This document shows positions 50,305-62,288 of a DNA stretch of 64,000 nucleotides, piece by piece. The position numbers were made by a program, and so were the translations under genes. The notes under the pieces were generated by a model. That model searched no databases. It was not told the origin of the DNA and was given only the letters and a program-made list of their open reading frames with translations. This DNA is from Sporichthya polymorpha DSM 43042 (GTDB lineage: Bacteria > Actinomycetota > Actinomycetes > Sporichthyales > Sporichthyaceae): positions 2,703,057 through 2,767,056 of the forward strand of contig NZ_KB913029.1 of NCBI RefSeq assembly GCF_000384115.1, read 5' to 3'. Positions within the stretch are counted from its first letter, which is position 1, and the number at the start of each line of letters is the position of its first letter.

Positions 50305-50859
50305 ATGGGGATCGAAGAAAAGCTCCCCAGCGGGTTTCTGCTGAGCACGGTCGAAGGTCTGGCCGGGTACATGCGGAAGAGCTCGCTGTGGCCGGCGACC
50401 TTCGGCCTCGCCTGCTGCGCCATCGAGATGATGGCCACCGGGACGGGTCGTTACGACATCGCGCGGTTCGGCATGGAGGCGTTCCGCGCCTCGCCGCGCC
50501 AGGCCGACCTGATGATCGTCGCCGGTCGCGTGACGCAGAAGATGGCGCCGGTCGTCCGCCAGGTCTGGGACCAGATGCCCAACCCGAAGTGGTGCATCGC
50601 CATGGGTGTGTGCGCCAGCTCCGGCGGCATGTTCAACAACTACGCGGTCGTCCAGGGCGTCGACCACATCGTGCCGGTCGACATCTACCTGCCGGGCTGC
50701 CCGCCGCGGCCGGAGATGCTGCTCGACGCGATCCTCAAGCTGCACGAGCAAGTCGGCTCGACAAAGCTCGGCGCGCACGCCGCCCGCGAGAACGCGGAGC
50801 TCGAGGCCGCCGCCCTGCAGGCGCTCCCGACGTCGGAGATGAAGGGCCTCCTGCGGTGA
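50305..50859 (+). CDS. nuoB: NADH-quinone oxidoreductase subunit B
   Basis: This 184-residue peripheral subunit carries cluster N2, the last [4Fe-4S] centre before quinone. The ligands appear as the tandem Cys pair in [11 protein letters not shown], then [15 protein letters not shown] and [12 protein letters not shown]. The C-terminal 30 residues extend past the usual end, Ala/Glu-rich. GAAGGAG precedes the ATG. It overlaps nuoC by GTGA. Confidence 0.98.
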   Translation: MGIEEKLPSGFLLSTVEGLAGYMRKSSLWPATFGLACCAIEMMATGTGRYDIARFGMEAFRASPRQADLMIVAGRVTQKMAPVVRQVWDQMPNPKWCIAMGVCASSGGMFNNYAVVQGVDHIVPVDIYLPGCPPRPEMLLDAILKLHEQVGSTKLGAHAARENAELEAAALQALPTSEMKGLLR

Positions 50860-51587
50860 CGGACGACTTCGGCAAGGCCGTCGAGCACCCGGCCCACACC
50901 CAGCCCGAGAACCCCCCGTCGGGGCCGGGCCAGGTCATCGGCGTCCGCAAGGGCATGTTCGGCTCGCGCGGCTCCGGCGACACCTCCGGCTACGGCGGTC
51001 TGGTCCGCCCGATCACGATGCCGGGCGCGGTCTCGGCGCCCTACGGCGGCTGGTTCGACGACGCCGCCGACGCGCTGCGCCGTGCACTGCTGGTCTCCGG
51101 CTCGAGCTGGGAGGAGGCCGTCGAGGCCGTCGTCGTGCACCGCGGCGAGCTGACGCTCCACATCCGGCGCGATGCGATCCTCCAGGTCTGCCAGGTGCTG
51201 CGCGACGACCCGGCGCTGCGCTACGAGATGTTCTCCGGTGTCTCGGGCGTGCACTACCCCGAGCAGACCGGGCGCGAGCTGCACGCGGTCTACCACCTGC
51301 TCTCGATCACGCACAACCGGCGGCTGCGCCTCGAGGTGTCGGTGCCCGACGCCGACCCGCACATCCCGTCGGTGTACTCGGTCTACCCCACCTGTGACTG
51401 GCACGAGCGCGAGACCTACGACTTCTTCGGGATCATCTTCGACGGCCACCCGGCGCTGACGCGGATCATGATGCCGGACGACTGGCCCGGTCACCCGCAG
51501 CGCAAGGACTACCCGCTCGGTGGCATTCCCGTGGAGTACAAGGGCGCCACCATCCCGCCGCCCGACCAGCGGAGGTCGTACAGCTGA
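50856..51587 (+). CDS. nuoC: NADH-quinone oxidoreductase subunit C
   Basis: This 243-residue subunit contains the 30-kDa family core: [40 protein letters not shown] and the signature [20 protein letters not shown], ending [15 protein letters not shown]. An N-terminal extension of about 60 residues, rich in Gly/Pro, precedes the domain, as in other actinobacterial NuoC. The start GTG overlaps the nuoB stop. Confidence 0.97.
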   Translation: MTDDFGKAVEHPAHTQPENPPSGPGQVIGVRKGMFGSRGSGDTSGYGGLVRPITMPGAVSAPYGGWFDDAADALRRALLVSGSSWEEAVEAVVVHRGELTLHIRRDAILQVCQVLRDDPALRYEMFSGVSGVHYPEQTGRELHAVYHLLSITHNRRLRLEVSVPDADPHIPSVYSVYPTCDWHERETYDFFGIIFDGHPALTRIMMPDDWPGHPQRKDYPLGGIPVEYKGATIPPPDQRRSYS

Positions 51588-52948
51588 TGAGTGATCAGAC
51601 CCAGACTTCAACTTCGGCCTCGAGTGACGCCTACGCCTCGGCGTCCGACACCACCGAGGGCAAGGTCTTCCACGTCAGCGGTGGCGACTGGGACAGCCTC
51701 ATCTCCGAGCTCGGCGAGGCTCCCGAGGAGCGCATCGTCGTCAACATGGGTCCGCAGCACCCGTCGACGCACGGCGTGCTCCGGCTCATCCTCGAGCTCG
51801 AGGGCGAGACCGTCACCGACGTGCGCTGCGGCATCGGGTACCTGCACACCGGTATCGAGAAGAACACCGAGTACCGGACCTTCACCCAGGGCGTCACGTT
51901 CGTGACGCGCATGGACTACCTCTCGCCGATCTTCAACGAGACGGTCTACTGCCTCGCGGTCGAGAAGCTGCTCGGCATCACGGACGACGTGCCCGAGCGG
52001 GCCAACGTGATCCGCGTGCTGATGATGGAGCTCAACCGCATCTCCTCGCACCTGGTCGCCATCGGCACCGGCGGCATGGAGCTCGGCGCGATCACCGGCA
52101 TGATGTTCGGCTTCCGTGAGCGCGAGATGGTCCTCGACATCTTCGAGGAGATCTCTGGCCTCCGGATGAACATGGCCTACGTCCGCCCCGGCGGCGTGAT
52201 CCAGGACGTGCCGGACACGGCGATCGCGAAGATCAAGGAACTGATCGAGGTCTGGCCCTCGCGGCACAAGGACTACGTCAAGCTCCTCAACGGTCAGCCG
52301 ATCTGGAAGGGCCGGACCGTCGGCGTCGGGTACCTCGATCTGACGGGCTGTATGGCTCTCGGCGTCACCGGTCCGATCCTCCGGGCCACGGGCCTCCCGC
52401 ACGACCTGCGCAAGTCGCAGCCGTACTGCGGGTACGAGACCTATGACTTCGACGTCGTCACCGGCGAGAACTGCGACGCCTACGACCGCTACATCATCCG
52501 GCTCAACGAGATGGGCGAGTCGATCAAGATCATCGCCCAGTGCGTGGAGCGGCTGGAGAAGCAGCCGGGCCCGGTGATGGTCGCCGACAAGAAGATCGCG
52601 TGGCCGGCGCAGCTCGCGCTCGGCGGCGACGGCATGGGCAACTCGCTCGAGCACATCAAGAAGATCATGGGCGAGTCGATGGAATCCCTCATCCACCACT
52701 TCAAGCTGGTGACCGAGGGCTTCCGCGTGCCGGCCGGCCAGGTCTACACCGCGATCGAGTCCCCGCGCGGTGAGCTCGCCTGCCACATGGTGTCCGACGG
52801 GGGCACCAAGCCCTGGCGCGTGCACTTCCGCGACCCGGGCTTCGTGAACCTGCAGTCCACCGCGGCGATGAGCAACGGGAGCCTGGTGGCCGACGTCATC
52901 GCTGCGGTCGCGTCGATCGACCCCGTCATGGGTGGAGTGGACCGTTGA
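51587..52948 (+). CDS. nuoD: NADH-quinone oxidoreductase subunit D
   Basis: This 453-residue 49-kDa-type subunit forms the quinone pocket with NuoB. Landmarks are [60 protein letters not shown] and [16 protein letters not shown] near the C-terminus. A Ser/Thr-rich leader of about 45 residues precedes the core. The ATG shares one base with the nuoC stop, and the TTG of nuoE overlaps its end. Confidence 0.98.
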   Translation: MSDQTQTSTSASSDAYASASDTTEGKVFHVSGGDWDSLISELGEAPEERIVVNMGPQHPSTHGVLRLILELEGETVTDVRCGIGYLHTGIEKNTEYRTFTQGVTFVTRMDYLSPIFNETVYCLAVEKLLGITDDVPERANVIRVLMMELNRISSHLVAIGTGGMELGAITGMMFGFREREMVLDIFEEISGLRMNMAYVRPGGVIQDVPDTAIAKIKELIEVWPSRHKDYVKLLNGQPIWKGRTVGVGYLDLTGCMALGVTGPILRATGLPHDLRKSQPYCGYETYDFDVVTGENCDAYDRYIIRLNEMGESIKIIAQCVERLEKQPGPVMVADKKIAWPAQLALGGDGMGNSLEHIKKIMGESMESLIHHFKLVTEGFRVPAGQVYTAIESPRGELACHMVSDGGTKPWRVHFRDPGFVNLQSTAAMSNGSLVADVIAAVASIDPVMGGVDR

Positions 52949-53604
52949 GTCTGTCTGAGAAGACGCGCGAGGACATGCGCGCGATCATCGCCCGGTACCC
53001 GGAGCCTCGGTCGGCCCTGCTGCCGATGCTGCACCTGTGCCAGGCGGAGGAGGGCTACGTCAGCCCCGAGGGCGTCGCGATGTGCGCCGAGGAGCTCGGT
53101 CTCACCGTCGCCGAGGTCGGCGCGGTCGCGACGTTCTACACGATGTACAAGCGCCGCCCGATCGGTGACTACCACGTCGGCGTCTGCACGAACACGCTCT
53201 GCGCGGTCATGGGCGGCGACGCCATCTTCTCCGCGCTCAAGGAGCACCTCGGCGTGGGCAACGACGAGACCACCGGCGACGGCAAGGTCACGCTCGAGCA
53301 CATCGAGTGCAACGCGGCCTGCGACTACGCGCCGGTGATGACGGTCAACTGGGAGTTCTTCGACAACCAGACGATCACCTCCGCGAAGGAGCTCGTCGAC
53401 AAGCTGCGTCGCGGCGACCCGGTCGCCCCCACGCGCGGCGCCAACCGCGTCTGCACGTGGAAGGAGGCCTCGCGGGTGCTCGCGGGCTTCCCCGACGGTC
53501 GCGCCGACGAAGGCGTCTCCGCCGGCCCCGCCTCGCTGCTGGGGCTGAAGTACGCCAAGGAACGCGGCGACCGCGCACCCGCCATGCCGGACGGGGGGAT
53601 CTGA
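52945..53604 (+). CDS. nuoE: NADH-quinone oxidoreductase subunit E
   Basis: This 219-residue 24-kDa-type subunit has a [2Fe-2S] site (cluster N1a) with ligands in [12 protein letters not shown] and [12 protein letters not shown]. The N-terminal helical part ([20 protein letters not shown] and [14 protein letters not shown]) is typical. The start is a rare TTG that overlaps the nuoD stop (TTGA). A C-terminal extension of about 45 residues ends in a flexible tail. Confidence 0.97.
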   Translation: MSLSEKTREDMRAIIARYPEPRSALLPMLHLCQAEEGYVSPEGVAMCAEELGLTVAEVGAVATFYTMYKRRPIGDYHVGVCTNTLCAVMGGDAIFSALKEHLGVGNDETTGDGKVTLEHIECNAACDYAPVMTVNWEFFDNQTITSAKELVDKLRRGDPVAPTRGANRVCTWKEASRVLAGFPDGRADEGVSAGPASLLGLKYAKERGDRAPAMPDGGI

Positions 53605-53606
53605 GC

Positions 53607-54899
53607 ATGCTGACGCCGGTTCTGTCGGCCCACTGGGACGACGCCGACTCCTGGACGATGGCGGGCTACGAGCGCCGGGGCGGCTACGCGGCCGCGCGCA
53701 CGGCGCTGCAGCTGCAGCCCGACGCCCTGATCACGCTCGTGAAGGACTCCGGCCTCCGCGGTCGCGGCGGCGCCGGGTTCCCCACCGGCATGAAGTGGTC
53801 CTTCATCCCCCAGGGGGACAACAAGCCGCACTACCTCGTCGTCAACGCGGACGAGTCCGAGCCGGGCACGTGCAAGGACATCCCGCTGATGATGGCCAAC
53901 CCGCACGTGCTCGTGGAGGGCGTGATCATCGCGTCCTACGCGATCCGCGCGACCCACGCGTTCATCTACATCCGCGGTGAGGTCCTGCACGTCATCCGCC
54001 GGGTGCAGAAGGCCGTGCAGGAGGCCTACGCCAAGGGCTACGCCGGCAAGAACATCTTCGGCTCCGGCTACGACATCGAGATCGTCGTGCACGCCGGCGC
54101 CGGCGCCTACATCTGCGGCGAGGAGACGGCGCTGCTCGACTCGCTCGAGGGCCGTCGTGGCCAGCCGCGGCTGCGGCCGCCGTTCCCCGCGGTCGCGGGG
54201 CTGTACGGCTGCCCGACCGTCATCAACAACGTCGAGTCGATCGCGTCGGTGCCGTCGATCGTGCTCGGCGGGGCGTCCTGGTTCCAGTCGATGGGGACCG
54301 AGAAGAGCAAGGGCTACACGCTCTACTCGCTCTCCGGCCATGTCGCGAACCCCGGCCAGCTCGAGGCACCCCTCGGCGTGACGCTGCGGGAGCTGCTGGA
54401 CCTGGCCGGCGGCATGCGGGCCGGGCACAAGTTGAAGTTCTGGACGCCCGGCGGCTCGTCGACCCCGCTGCTCACCGACGCCCACCTCGACGTCCCGCTG
54501 GACTACGAGGGTGTCGCCGGCGCCGGGTCGATGCTCGGCACCAAGGCGCTGCAGATCTTCGACGAGACGACCTGCGTGGTGCGTGCCGTGCTGCGCTGGA
54601 CCGAGTTCTACGCGCACGAGTCCTGCGGCAAGTGCACGCCGTGCCGTGAGGGCACCTACTGGCTCGTCCGCCTGCTCAAGCGGTGGGAGGCCGGCCAGGG
54701 GAGCCCGGAGGAGATCGACCAGCTGCTCGACATCTCCGACAACATCCTCGGCCGTTCGTTCTGCGCGCTGGGCGACGGTGCTACCAGCCCGATCACCTCC
54801 TCCATCGAGTACTTCCGGGACGAGTACCTGGCTCACCTGCAGGGTGGCTGTCCGTTCGACCCGGTTGCGTCGACTTTGTTCGCGGGAGCTCCGGCATGA
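53607..54899 (+). CDS. nuoF: NADH-quinone oxidoreductase subunit F
   Basis: This 430-residue flavoprotein subunit is where NADH is oxidised. The NADH/FMN region is [36 protein letters not shown] and [19 protein letters not shown]. The N3 [4Fe-4S] ligands are in [14 protein letters not shown] and SFCALGD. It starts 2 bp after nuoE and overlaps nuoG by ATGA. Confidence 0.98.
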   Translation: MLTPVLSAHWDDADSWTMAGYERRGGYAAARTALQLQPDALITLVKDSGLRGRGGAGFPTGMKWSFIPQGDNKPHYLVVNADESEPGTCKDIPLMMANPHVLVEGVIIASYAIRATHAFIYIRGEVLHVIRRVQKAVQEAYAKGYAGKNIFGSGYDIEIVVHAGAGAYICGEETALLDSLEGRRGQPRLRPPFPAVAGLYGCPTVINNVESIASVPSIVLGGASWFQSMGTEKSKGYTLYSLSGHVANPGQLEAPLGVTLRELLDLAGGMRAGHKLKFWTPGGSSTPLLTDAHLDVPLDYEGVAGAGSMLGTKALQIFDETTCVVRAVLRWTEFYAHESCGKCTPCREGTYWLVRLLKRWEAGQGSPEEIDQLLDISDNILGRSFCALGDGATSPITSSIEYFRDEYLAHLQGGCPFDPVASTLFAGAPA

Positions 54900-57337
54900 C
54901 CGTCACCGTTCCGCCGTCCGGCAACCCGGGCGGCGAGCTCGCCAAGCCCGTCGACCTCGTGACGCTGACGATCGACGGCATCGAGGTCAGCGTTCCCAAG
55001 GGCTCGCTGATCATCCGGGCCGCCGAGCAGATCGGCATCCAGATCCCGCGGTTCTGCGACCACCCGCTGCTCGACCCGGTCGGTGCCTGCCGCCAGTGCC
55101 TGGTCGAGGTCGAGGGCCAGCGCAAGCCGCTCGCGTCCTGCACCACCACCGTCGCGGACGGGATGGTCGTGCAGACCCAGCTCACCTCCCCGGTCGCCGA
55201 CAAGGCGCAGCAGGGCGTGATGGAGCTGCTGCTGATCAACCACCCGCTCGACTGCCCGGTCTGCGACAAGGGCGGCGAGTGCCCGCTGCAGAACCAGGCG
55301 ATGTCGAACGGCCGCGCCGACTCCCGATTCACGGAGCAGAAGCGGACGTTCCCGAAGCCGGTGAACATCTCCGCGCAGGTGCTGCTCGACCGCGAGCGCT
55401 GCGTCCTGTGCGCCCGGTGCACCCGTTTCTCCAAGCAGATCGCGGGCGACCCGTTCATCGACATGTTCGAGCGTGGCGCTCTGCAGCAGGTCTCGATCTA
55501 CGAGAACGCCCCGTTCGAGTCGTACTTCTCGGGCAACACGATCCAGATCTGCCCGGTCGGCGCGCTCACCTCGGCCGCCTATCGGTTCCGGTCGCGTCCG
55601 TTCGACCTGGTCTCGACGCCGAGCGTGTGCGAGCACTGCTCCGGCGGTTGTGCGCTGCGCACCGACCACCGGCGCGGCAAGGTCCTGCGTCGCCTCGCGG
55701 CGGAGGACCCCGAGGTCAACGAGGAGTGGAACTGCGACAAGGGTCGGTTCGCGTTCACCTACGCGACCCGTCCTGACCGTCTGTCCACCCCGCTGATCCG
55801 CGACACCGACGGGGAACTCAAGCCGGCCTCCTGGCGCGAGGCGCTCGCCCTCGTCGCCGAGCGGCTGGAGAACGACCGCGGCCGGGCGGCTGTTCTGACC
55901 GGTGGTCGGCTCACGCTCGAGGACAACTACGCGTACGCCAAGTTCGCGCGGGTCTGCCTCGACACCAACGACATCGACTTCCGCTCCCGCGGCCACTCGG
56001 CCGAGGAGGCGGACTTCCTCGCGACGCACGTCGCCGGCAAGGGTCTGTTCGCCGGGACCCCGAACGCCGTGACGTTCGGTGCGATCGAGGCCGCGCCCGC
56101 CGTCCTGCTCGTCGGCCTGGAGGCCGAGGAGGAGGCCGCGAGCATCTTCCTGCGGCTGCGCAAGGCGCACCTGGCGCGGCGGATGCCGATCTTCTCGATC
56201 GCCCCGTTCGCCTCCAACGGTCTCGCGAAGGCCGGCGGCCGGTTGCTGCCGACCGTGCCCGGCGGCGAGGCCGCGGTGCTGGACTCGCTCGGCTCCGGCG
56301 GGGAGGTCGCCGACCTGCTCCGGCAGCCGGGCGCCGTGATCCTCGCCGGCGAGCGCCTCGCGGTCGCACCGGGCGCGCTGTCCGCGGTGGCCCGCCTTGC
56401 GTCCTCAACCGGGGCACGCGTCGCCTGGATCCCGCGCCGGGCCGGTGACCGCGCTGCGGTCGAGGCCGGTGCGCTGCCCACGCTGCTGCCGGGTGGCCGT
56501 CCGGTCGCCGACCCCGAGGCTCGCGCCCAGGTGGCGGCGGCGTGGGGCGTCGAGTCCCTGCCGAGCCTGGCCGGTCGCGACACCGCCGGGATCCTCGCCG
56601 CGATCTCCGCGCACCAGATCAGCTCGCTGGTCGTGGCCGGCGTCGACGCCGACGACCTGCCCGACCCGTCCAACGCGCTGATCGCGTTCAGCCTCGTCGA
56701 CTTCCTCGTCTCCATCGAGGTCCGCGCGAGCGAGGTCACCGAGCGCGCCCACGTGGTCTTCCCGGTCCCGCCGGTCGCGGAGAAGTCCGGGACGTTCCTG
56801 AACTGGGAGGGCCGCATGCGGTCCTTCGCGCAGGCGCTGCAGGGTGCGTCCCCGATGACGGACCTGCGGGTGCTCGAAGCGATCGCGGACGAGATGGACC
56901 GCTCGCTCGGACTGCGCGACGGCGCGGCGGCGCGGGACGAGCTCGCGGCCCTCGGCCGGTGGAGCGGCCCGGTCGCGGCGTCGAACGTCCCCGCCCCGAA
57001 CGCTCCGGCGCCGCGGCTCGGCGAGGCCGTGCTGGCGAGCTGGAACCTGCTGCTCGACCTCGGTCGCATGCAGGACGGCGAGCCGCACCTGGCCCGCACG
57101 GCCCGCAAGCCGGTCGTCCGGCTCTCCGCCGCCACGGCGGAGGAGATCGGCGCCTCCGACGGCGGCCTGGTCGTCGTCACCACCGACCGCGGCACGGTCA
57201 CGCTGCCGCTGACGGTCACCGACATGCCGGACCGGGTGGTCTGGCTGCCGATGAAGTCCCCGGGCAGCGCGGTCCGCCGCGATCTCGGGGTCGACGCCGG
57301 CGCCGTCGTCCGCATTCACGCGGGAGGTTCCCTGTGA
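54896..57337 (+). CDS. nuoG: NADH-quinone oxidoreductase subunit G
   Basis: This 813-residue 75-kDa-type subunit has an N-terminal ferredoxin-like part with [2Fe-2S] ligands ([20 protein letters not shown]), the His/Cys cluster region ([19 protein letters not shown]), a further cluster ([22 protein letters not shown]) and an extra cluster motif [11 protein letters not shown]. The rest is a molybdopterin-oxidoreductase-like fold without evident cofactor ligands. The stretch after about residue 600 is Ala/Pro-rich and diverged, as is common. It overlaps nuoF and nuoH. Confidence 0.96.
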   Translation: MTVTVPPSGNPGGELAKPVDLVTLTIDGIEVSVPKGSLIIRAAEQIGIQIPRFCDHPLLDPVGACRQCLVEVEGQRKPLASCTTTVADGMVVQTQLTSPVADKAQQGVMELLLINHPLDCPVCDKGGECPLQNQAMSNGRADSRFTEQKRTFPKPVNISAQVLLDRERCVLCARCTRFSKQIAGDPFIDMFERGALQQVSIYENAPFESYFSGNTIQICPVGALTSAAYRFRSRPFDLVSTPSVCEHCSGGCALRTDHRRGKVLRRLAAEDPEVNEEWNCDKGRFAFTYATRPDRLSTPLIRDTDGELKPASWREALALVAERLENDRGRAAVLTGGRLTLEDNYAYAKFARVCLDTNDIDFRSRGHSAEEADFLATHVAGKGLFAGTPNAVTFGAIEAAPAVLLVGLEAEEEAASIFLRLRKAHLARRMPIFSIAPFASNGLAKAGGRLLPTVPGGEAAVLDSLGSGGEVADLLRQPGAVILAGERLAVAPGALSAVARLASSTGARVAWIPRRAGDRAAVEAGALPTLLPGGRPVADPEARAQVAAAWGVESLPSLAGRDTAGILAAISAHQISSLVVAGVDADDLPDPSNALIAFSLVDFLVSIEVRASEVTERAHVVFPVPPVAEKSGTFLNWEGRMRSFAQALQGASPMTDLRVLEAIADEMDRSLGLRDGAAARDELAALGRWSGPVAASNVPAPNAPAPRLGEAVLASWNLLLDLGRMQDGEPHLARTARKPVVRLSAATAEEIGASDGGLVVVTTDRGTVTLPLTVTDMPDRVVWLPMKSPGSAVRRDLGVDAGAVVRIHAGGSL

Positions 57338-58680
57338 CGGGGCTTCAGTTCGCGCAGCAGGACGTCCTGCTCGCCGACGCGGACGGCTCGCACCTTGCGC
57401 AGTTCGGCCACGACGTGTGGTGGATCATGCTCATCAAGTGCGTGGCCATCTTCGCGTTCCTCATGGTCATCACGCTGTTCAACATCGTCTTCGAGCGGCG
57501 CGCGGTGTCCTGGATGCAGCAACGCGTCGGCCCGAACCGCGTGGGCCCGAACGGCTCGCTGCAGTCGCTGGCCGACGGCATCAAGCTGATGCTGAAGGAG
57601 GACATCATCCCGAAGGCGGCCGACAAGGCCGTGTTCGTGATCGCGCCGGTCATCTCGGCGACGGGTGCGTTCCTCGCCTTCGCGGTGATCCCGATCGGCC
57701 CCGAGGTGTCGATCTTCGGTGAGAAGACCGTCCTGCAGGTGACGGACACCCCGATCGCCGTCCTGTTCATCCTCGCCGCGTCCAGCGCCGCGATCTACGG
57801 CATCGTCCTCGCCGGCTGGTCCTCGGGCTCGACCTACCCGCTGCTCGGTGGTCTGCGCTCGACCGCGCAGATGATCAGCTACGAGCTCGCGATGGCGCTC
57901 TCGTTCGTCGGCGTCTTCCTCTACGCGGGCTCGATGTCGACGTCGGAGATCGTCGCCGCGCAGTCCGACCTCTGGTACGGCATCGCGCTGCTGCCGTCGT
58001 TCATCGTCTTCGTCATCGCGATGGTCGGTGAGACCAACCGCCCGCCGTTCGACCTCCCCGAGGCCGAGGGTGAGCTGGTCGGTGGTTTCCACACCGAGTA
58101 CAGCTCGATCAAGTTCGCGCTGTTCTTCCTGGGTGAGTACATCGCGCTGACCACGGTTTCCGCGCTCGCGGTCACGCTGTTCCTCGGCGGCTGGCAGGCG
58201 CCGTGGCCGCTCGGCGGTCCGATCTGGCCGGGTGCCAACGAGAACTGGTGGCCGGTGCTGTGGTTCATGGGCAAGCTGCTGTGCTTCATCTTCCTGTTCA
58301 TCTGGCTGCGCGGCACGCTGCCCCGGATGCGCTACGACCAGTTCATGGCGCTGGGGTGGAAGGTGCTCATCCCGGTCTCCATCGGCTGGATCCTGCTGAT
58401 CGCGACGATCCAGGCGCTGCGCAACGAGGGCCACGACGTCCAGAACATCGTGCTGGTCGCGGCCGGAGTGCTGGCGGCGCTGCTGCTGCTCACGTGGGTC
58501 TGGGAAGTGGTGCGGGCCAAGCCCGAGGAGGACGAACCCGAGCCGGTGGCCGAGTTCGATCCCTTCGCCGGGGGTTACCCCGTTCCGCCGATGCCGGGTC
58601 AGGTTCCGGTGACAACCAGCGGCGCCGGCCTGCGGTCGAGTACCGGCTTCGAGCCGGAAAGGGGCGAGCTCGATGGCTAA
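57334..58680 (+). CDS. nuoH: NADH-quinone oxidoreductase subunit H
   Basis: This 448-residue, eight-helix membrane subunit couples the quinone site to the membrane arm. Key segments are [21 protein letters not shown], the acidic loop [26 protein letters not shown] near the quinone entrance, and [24 protein letters not shown] cytoplasmic tail of about 65 residues, Pro/Glu-rich, follows the last helix. GTG overlaps the nuoG stop; the last 8 nt overlap nuoI. Confidence 0.98.
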   Translation: MTGLQFAQQDVLLADADGSHLAQFGHDVWWIMLIKCVAIFAFLMVITLFNIVFERRAVSWMQQRVGPNRVGPNGSLQSLADGIKLMLKEDIIPKAADKAVFVIAPVISATGAFLAFAVIPIGPEVSIFGEKTVLQVTDTPIAVLFILAASSAAIYGIVLAGWSSGSTYPLLGGLRSTAQMISYELAMALSFVGVFLYAGSMSTSEIVAAQSDLWYGIALLPSFIVFVIAMVGETNRPPFDLPEAEGELVGGFHTEYSSIKFALFFLGEYIALTTVSALAVTLFLGGWQAPWPLGGPIWPGANENWWPVLWFMGKLLCFIFLFIWLRGTLPRMRYDQFMALGWKVLIPVSIGWILLIATIQALRNEGHDVQNIVLVAAGVLAALLLLTWVWEVVRAKPEEDEPEPVAEFDPFAGGYPVPPMPGQVPVTTSGAGLRSSTGFEPERGELDG

Positions 58681-59248
58681 GTTGACCGATGCCCTCGCCG
58701 GGTTCGCCGTCACCTTCGGAGCGATGTTCCGGAAGAAGACGACGGAGTTCTACCCGGAGCAGGTGAAGGGTAAGGAGGGCGGACCCCGCATCTCCCCGCG
58801 CTTCCACGGGCGCCACCAGCTGAACCGCCACCCGGACGGGCTGGAGAAGTGCGTCGGCTGCGAGCTGTGCGCATGGGCCTGCCCGGCGGACGCGATCTAC
58901 GTCGAGGGCGCCGACAACGACGACCTCGCCGGCGAGCGCTTCTCGCCGGGGGAGCGGTACGGCCGCGTCTACCAGATCAACTACCTGCGCTGCATCTTCT
59001 GCGGCCTGTGCATCGAGGCCTGCCCGACGCGTGCGCTGACCATGACGACGGAGTTCGAGCTCGCCGACTCCAGCCGCGAGAGCCTGATCTTCACCAAGCA
59101 GGAACTGCTCGCGCCGTTGCTGGAGGGGATGGTCGACGCTCCGCACCCGATGTACCCGGGCACGACGGAGCAGGACTACTACGCCGGCAAGGTCACCGGT
59201 GCGGATCCCTCCCTGTTCCGTCCGCGCGAGGAGGGGTCGGCGCAGTGA
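58673..59248 (+). CDS. nuoI: NADH-quinone oxidoreductase subunit I
   Basis: This 191-residue ferredoxin-like subunit has two [4Fe-4S] motifs, [20 protein letters not shown] and [19 protein letters not shown] (clusters N6a and N6b). It passes electrons from NuoG to NuoB. The start ATG lies within the end of nuoH. The C-terminal extension after the second cluster is typical of actinobacterial proteins. Confidence 0.98.
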   Translation: MAKLTDALAGFAVTFGAMFRKKTTEFYPEQVKGKEGGPRISPRFHGRHQLNRHPDGLEKCVGCELCAWACPADAIYVEGADNDDLAGERFSPGERYGRVYQINYLRCIFCGLCIEACPTRALTMTTEFELADSSRESLIFTKQELLAPLLEGMVDAPHPMYPGTTEQDYYAGKVTGADPSLFRPREEGSAQ

Positions 59249-60054
59249 ACAGCACCTCCACGGGCGAGGCCGTCCTCTTCTGGATCCTCGCTCCCATCAC
59301 CGTGTTCGCCGCGTTGGCGATCGTCGCCTCCAGGAAGGCCGTGCACTCGGCCCTCTGGATGGCGATGGTCATGGTCAACCTGGCGATGTTCTTCGCCGTG
59401 CAGGCCGCTCCGTTCCTCGCGGTCGCCCAGGTGGTCGTGTACACCGGTGCGGTCATGATGCTGTTCCTCTTCGTCCTGATGCTGGTCGGCGTCGACTCGT
59501 CCGACTCGCTCGTCGAGACGTTGAAGGGCCAGCGCATCGCTGCGGTGCTCGCAGGCCTCGGCTTCGGCATCCTCCTGATCGCCGGGTTCGCCAACGCCGA
59601 CGTCGGCGGGTTCGTCGGCCTCGAGGCCGCGAACAACGCGCGCGGCGGGAACGTCGAGGGCCTCGCGGAGCTGATCTTCACCCGCTACGTCTTCGCCTTC
59701 GAGGTCGTCGGCGCGCTGCTCATCACCGCCGCGCTCGGCGCGATGGTGCTGGCGCACCGCGAGCAGATCGGCCAGAAGCTGACACAGAGGGAGCGCTCGA
59801 TCCAGCGCTTCAAGGAAGGCGGCATCGTCACCCAGCTGCCGCCGCCCGGTGTCTACGCCCGCAGCAACGCGGTCGACATGCCGGCGCTGCTGCCGGACGG
59901 CACGCCGTCGGACCTGTCGGTGTCGACCACGCTGCGCGAGCGCGGCGACATGCGCACCCCGGACGAGGTCGTCACGCCGGAGGAACTTCTCGCGGGTGAG
60001 GACGTGGAAGAGTCCCGCACGGCACGGCCGCTGGGGAGAGGCGGTACGGAGTGA
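59245..60054 (+). CDS. nuoJ: NADH-quinone oxidoreductase subunit J
   Basis: This 269-residue subunit has five membrane helices (starting [19 protein letters not shown]) with the pi-bulge-type helix [20 protein letters not shown], and a long cytoplasmic C-terminal tail of about 90 residues rich in Arg/Glu/Pro that is not needed for the fold. The GTG overlaps the nuoI stop and its own end overlaps nuoK by GTGA. Confidence 0.95.
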   Translation: MNSTSTGEAVLFWILAPITVFAALAIVASRKAVHSALWMAMVMVNLAMFFAVQAAPFLAVAQVVVYTGAVMMLFLFVLMLVGVDSSDSLVETLKGQRIAAVLAGLGFGILLIAGFANADVGGFVGLEAANNARGGNVEGLAELIFTRYVFAFEVVGALLITAALGAMVLAHREQIGQKLTQRERSIQRFKEGGIVTQLPPPGVYARSNAVDMPALLPDGTPSDLSVSTTLRERGDMRTPDEVVTPEELLAGEDVEESRTARPLGRGGTE

Positions 60055-60350
60055 ACCCGGCGAACTACCTCTACCTCTCGGCGCTGCTGTTCACCATCGG
60101 CGCCGCCGGGGTTCTGACGCGGCGTAACGCGATCATCGTGTTCATGTGCGTCGAGCTCATGCTCAACGCCGCGAACCTCGCCTTCGTCACCTTCGCCCGC
60201 CAGCACGGAACGCTGGAGGGCCAGGTGATCGCGCTGTTCGTGATGGTCGTTGCGGCGGCCGAGGTCGTGGTCGGCCTCGCGATCATCGTGACGATGCAGC
60301 GGACGCGCCGCTCCGCCTCCGTCGACGACGCGAACCTCCTGAAGTACTAG
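60051..60350 (+). CDS. nuoK: NADH-quinone oxidoreductase subunit K
   Basis: This 99-residue, three-helix subunit carries the two conserved membrane glutamates: Glu in [16 protein letters not shown] (helix 2) and Glu in [16 protein letters not shown] (helix 3), both part of the proton path. The GTG overlaps the nuoJ stop. The length is normal. Confidence 0.97.
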   Translation: MNPANYLYLSALLFTIGAAGVLTRRNAIIVFMCVELMLNAANLAFVTFARQHGTLEGQVIALFVMVVAAAEVVVGLAIIVTMQRTRRSASVDDANLLKY

Positions 60351-60359
60351 GGGCCCGAG

Positions 60360-62288
60360 ATGATCTACACGTCCGAGGGCGCCGAGCACGTCCAAGAACT
60401 TCAGCAGGTCGCCGACGCGACCGGCGTCTTCAACCTGACCTGGGTGCTGATCGCGCTGCCGCTGTTCGGTGCGCTGGTCCTGCTCTGCGGGGGCAGGCGC
60501 ACCGACTCCTGGGGCCACCTGCTCGGGTGCGCCACCGTGTTCGGCTCGTTCGTCATCGGCTTCATCCAGTTCCTGACCCTGCTGGGCAAGGACTCGAACG
60601 AGCGCGGCTACAACCAGCACCTGTACGACTGGATCGACACCGGGGCCCTTCAGCTCGGCGTCGGGCTGCAGGTCGACCAGCTGTCGATCTGCTTCGTCCT
60701 GCTGATCACCTTCGTCGGCTTCCTGATCCACGTGTACTCGGTCGAGTACATGGCGCACGACGCGCGCCGCCGGCGGTTCTTCGGCTACCTGAACCTGTTC
60801 GTCGCGGCGATGCTGCTGCTGGTCCTCGCCGACTCCTACCTGATGCTGTTCGTCGGGTGGGAAGGCGTCGGTCTCGCGTCGTACCTGCTGATCGGGTTCT
60901 GGCAGCACGTGCCGGACTACGCGACGGCGGCCAAGAAGGCCTTCGTCATGAACCGCGTCGGTGACATCGGCCTGCTGGTCGCGATGTTCCTCATGTTCGA
61001 CCAGTTCGGTTCGCTGGCCTTCGACGAGGTCTTCGAGGCGGTGCCGGGCGCGAGCGACGGTTGGGTCACCGCGATCGGCCTGATGCTGCTGCTCGGCGCG
61101 GTCGGCAAGTCGGCGCAGTTCCCGTTGCAGGCCTGGCTGCTCGACGCCATGGCCGGCCCGACGCCGGTCTCCGCGCTGATCCACGCCGCGACCATGGTCA
61201 CCGCGGGCGTGTACCTGATCGTGCGGTCGGCGCCGGTCTACAACCTGTCCGACACCGCGCAGCTGGTGGTCGCCCTCGTCGGTGCGATCACGCTGCTGAT
61301 GGGCGCGATCATCGGTACCGCGAAGGACGACATCAAGAAGGCGCTCGCCGCCTCGACGATGAGTCAGATCGGGTACATGGTCCTCGCCGCGGGCCTCGGC
61401 CCGGCGGGCTACGCGTTCGCGATCTTCCACCTGCTGACCCACGGCTTCTTCAAGGCCGGACTGTTCCTCTCGGCCGGGTCGGTCATGCACGGCATGAACG
61501 ACGACACCGACATGCGCAGGTACGGCGCGCTCAGATCGGCGATGCCGATCACCTATGCGTGCTTCGGCCTGGGCTTCCTGGCGATCATCGGCGTCCCGCC
61601 GTTCGCCGGGTTCTGGTCGAAGGACAAGATCATCGAGGCCGCGTTCGCGGACAACGTCGGGCTCGGGATCTGCGCTCTGCTCGGCGCCGCGATCACCGCG
61701 TTCTACATGTCCCGCGTCATGCTGATGACGTTCTTCGGCGACAAGCGCTGGGACGACGACGTGCACCCGCACGAGTCGCCGAAGCTGATGACGGTGCCGC
61801 TGATCGTGCTCGCCGGCGGTGCCGTCCTCGGTGGTCTGCTGCTGATCAACGACGGCATCGTCACCTGGCTCGCGCCGGTCGTCGGCGAGGAGCACCACGA
61901 GCTGCCGCTGCCGGTCCTCGCCTACACGGGCATGACGCTGACCGCGGTCATCCTCGGGTTCGCGCTCGCGTACTCGATGTACGCGGCACGTGAGGTTCCC
62001 AAGACCCAGCCCGTCGGTGGCGTCCTCGTCAACGCCGCCCGGTCGGACCTGTACCAGGACGCGATCAACGAGACCGTCCTCATGCGTCCCGGCCAGTGGG
62101 TCACCCGGTTCCTGGTCTGGCTCGACAACCGCGGCCTCGACAACGTCGTCAACGGCATCGCGGCCCTGCTCGGCGGTACGGCCGGGCGGGTCCGGCGGGT
62201 GCAGGCCGGTTACGTGCGCTCCTACGCCTTGACGATCTTCGGAGGCGCGGGCCTCGTCGTCCTCGGTGTTCTGGTGGTGAGGCTCTGA
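60360..62288 (+). CDS. nuoL: NADH-quinone oxidoreductase subunit L
   Basis: This 642-residue antiporter-like proton-pumping subunit shows [16 protein letters not shown] with the Glu of helix 5, [30 protein letters not shown] with the conserved Lys and the His-containing helix 8 region, and [17 protein letters not shown]. The long C-terminal lateral helix region (after about residue 520) is present. GGGGCCCGAG is the only weak ribosome site before the ATG. The stop shares one base with the nuoM start. Confidence 0.97.
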   Translation: MIYTSEGAEHVQELQQVADATGVFNLTWVLIALPLFGALVLLCGGRRTDSWGHLLGCATVFGSFVIGFIQFLTLLGKDSNERGYNQHLYDWIDTGALQLGVGLQVDQLSICFVLLITFVGFLIHVYSVEYMAHDARRRRFFGYLNLFVAAMLLLVLADSYLMLFVGWEGVGLASYLLIGFWQHVPDYATAAKKAFVMNRVGDIGLLVAMFLMFDQFGSLAFDEVFEAVPGASDGWVTAIGLMLLLGAVGKSAQFPLQAWLLDAMAGPTPVSALIHAATMVTAGVYLIVRSAPVYNLSDTAQLVVALVGAITLLMGAIIGTAKDDIKKALAASTMSQIGYMVLAAGLGPAGYAFAIFHLLTHGFFKAGLFLSAGSVMHGMNDDTDMRRYGALRSAMPITYACFGLGFLAIIGVPPFAGFWSKDKIIEAAFADNVGLGICALLGAAITAFYMSRVMLMTFFGDKRWDDDVHPHESPKLMTVPLIVLAGGAVLGGLLLINDGIVTWLAPVVGEEHHELPLPVLAYTGMTLTAVILGFALAYSMYAAREVPKTQPVGGVLVNAARSDLYQDAINETVLMRPGQWVTRFLVWLDNRGLDNVVNGIAALLGGTAGRVRRVQAGYVRSYALTIFGGAGLVVLGVLVVRL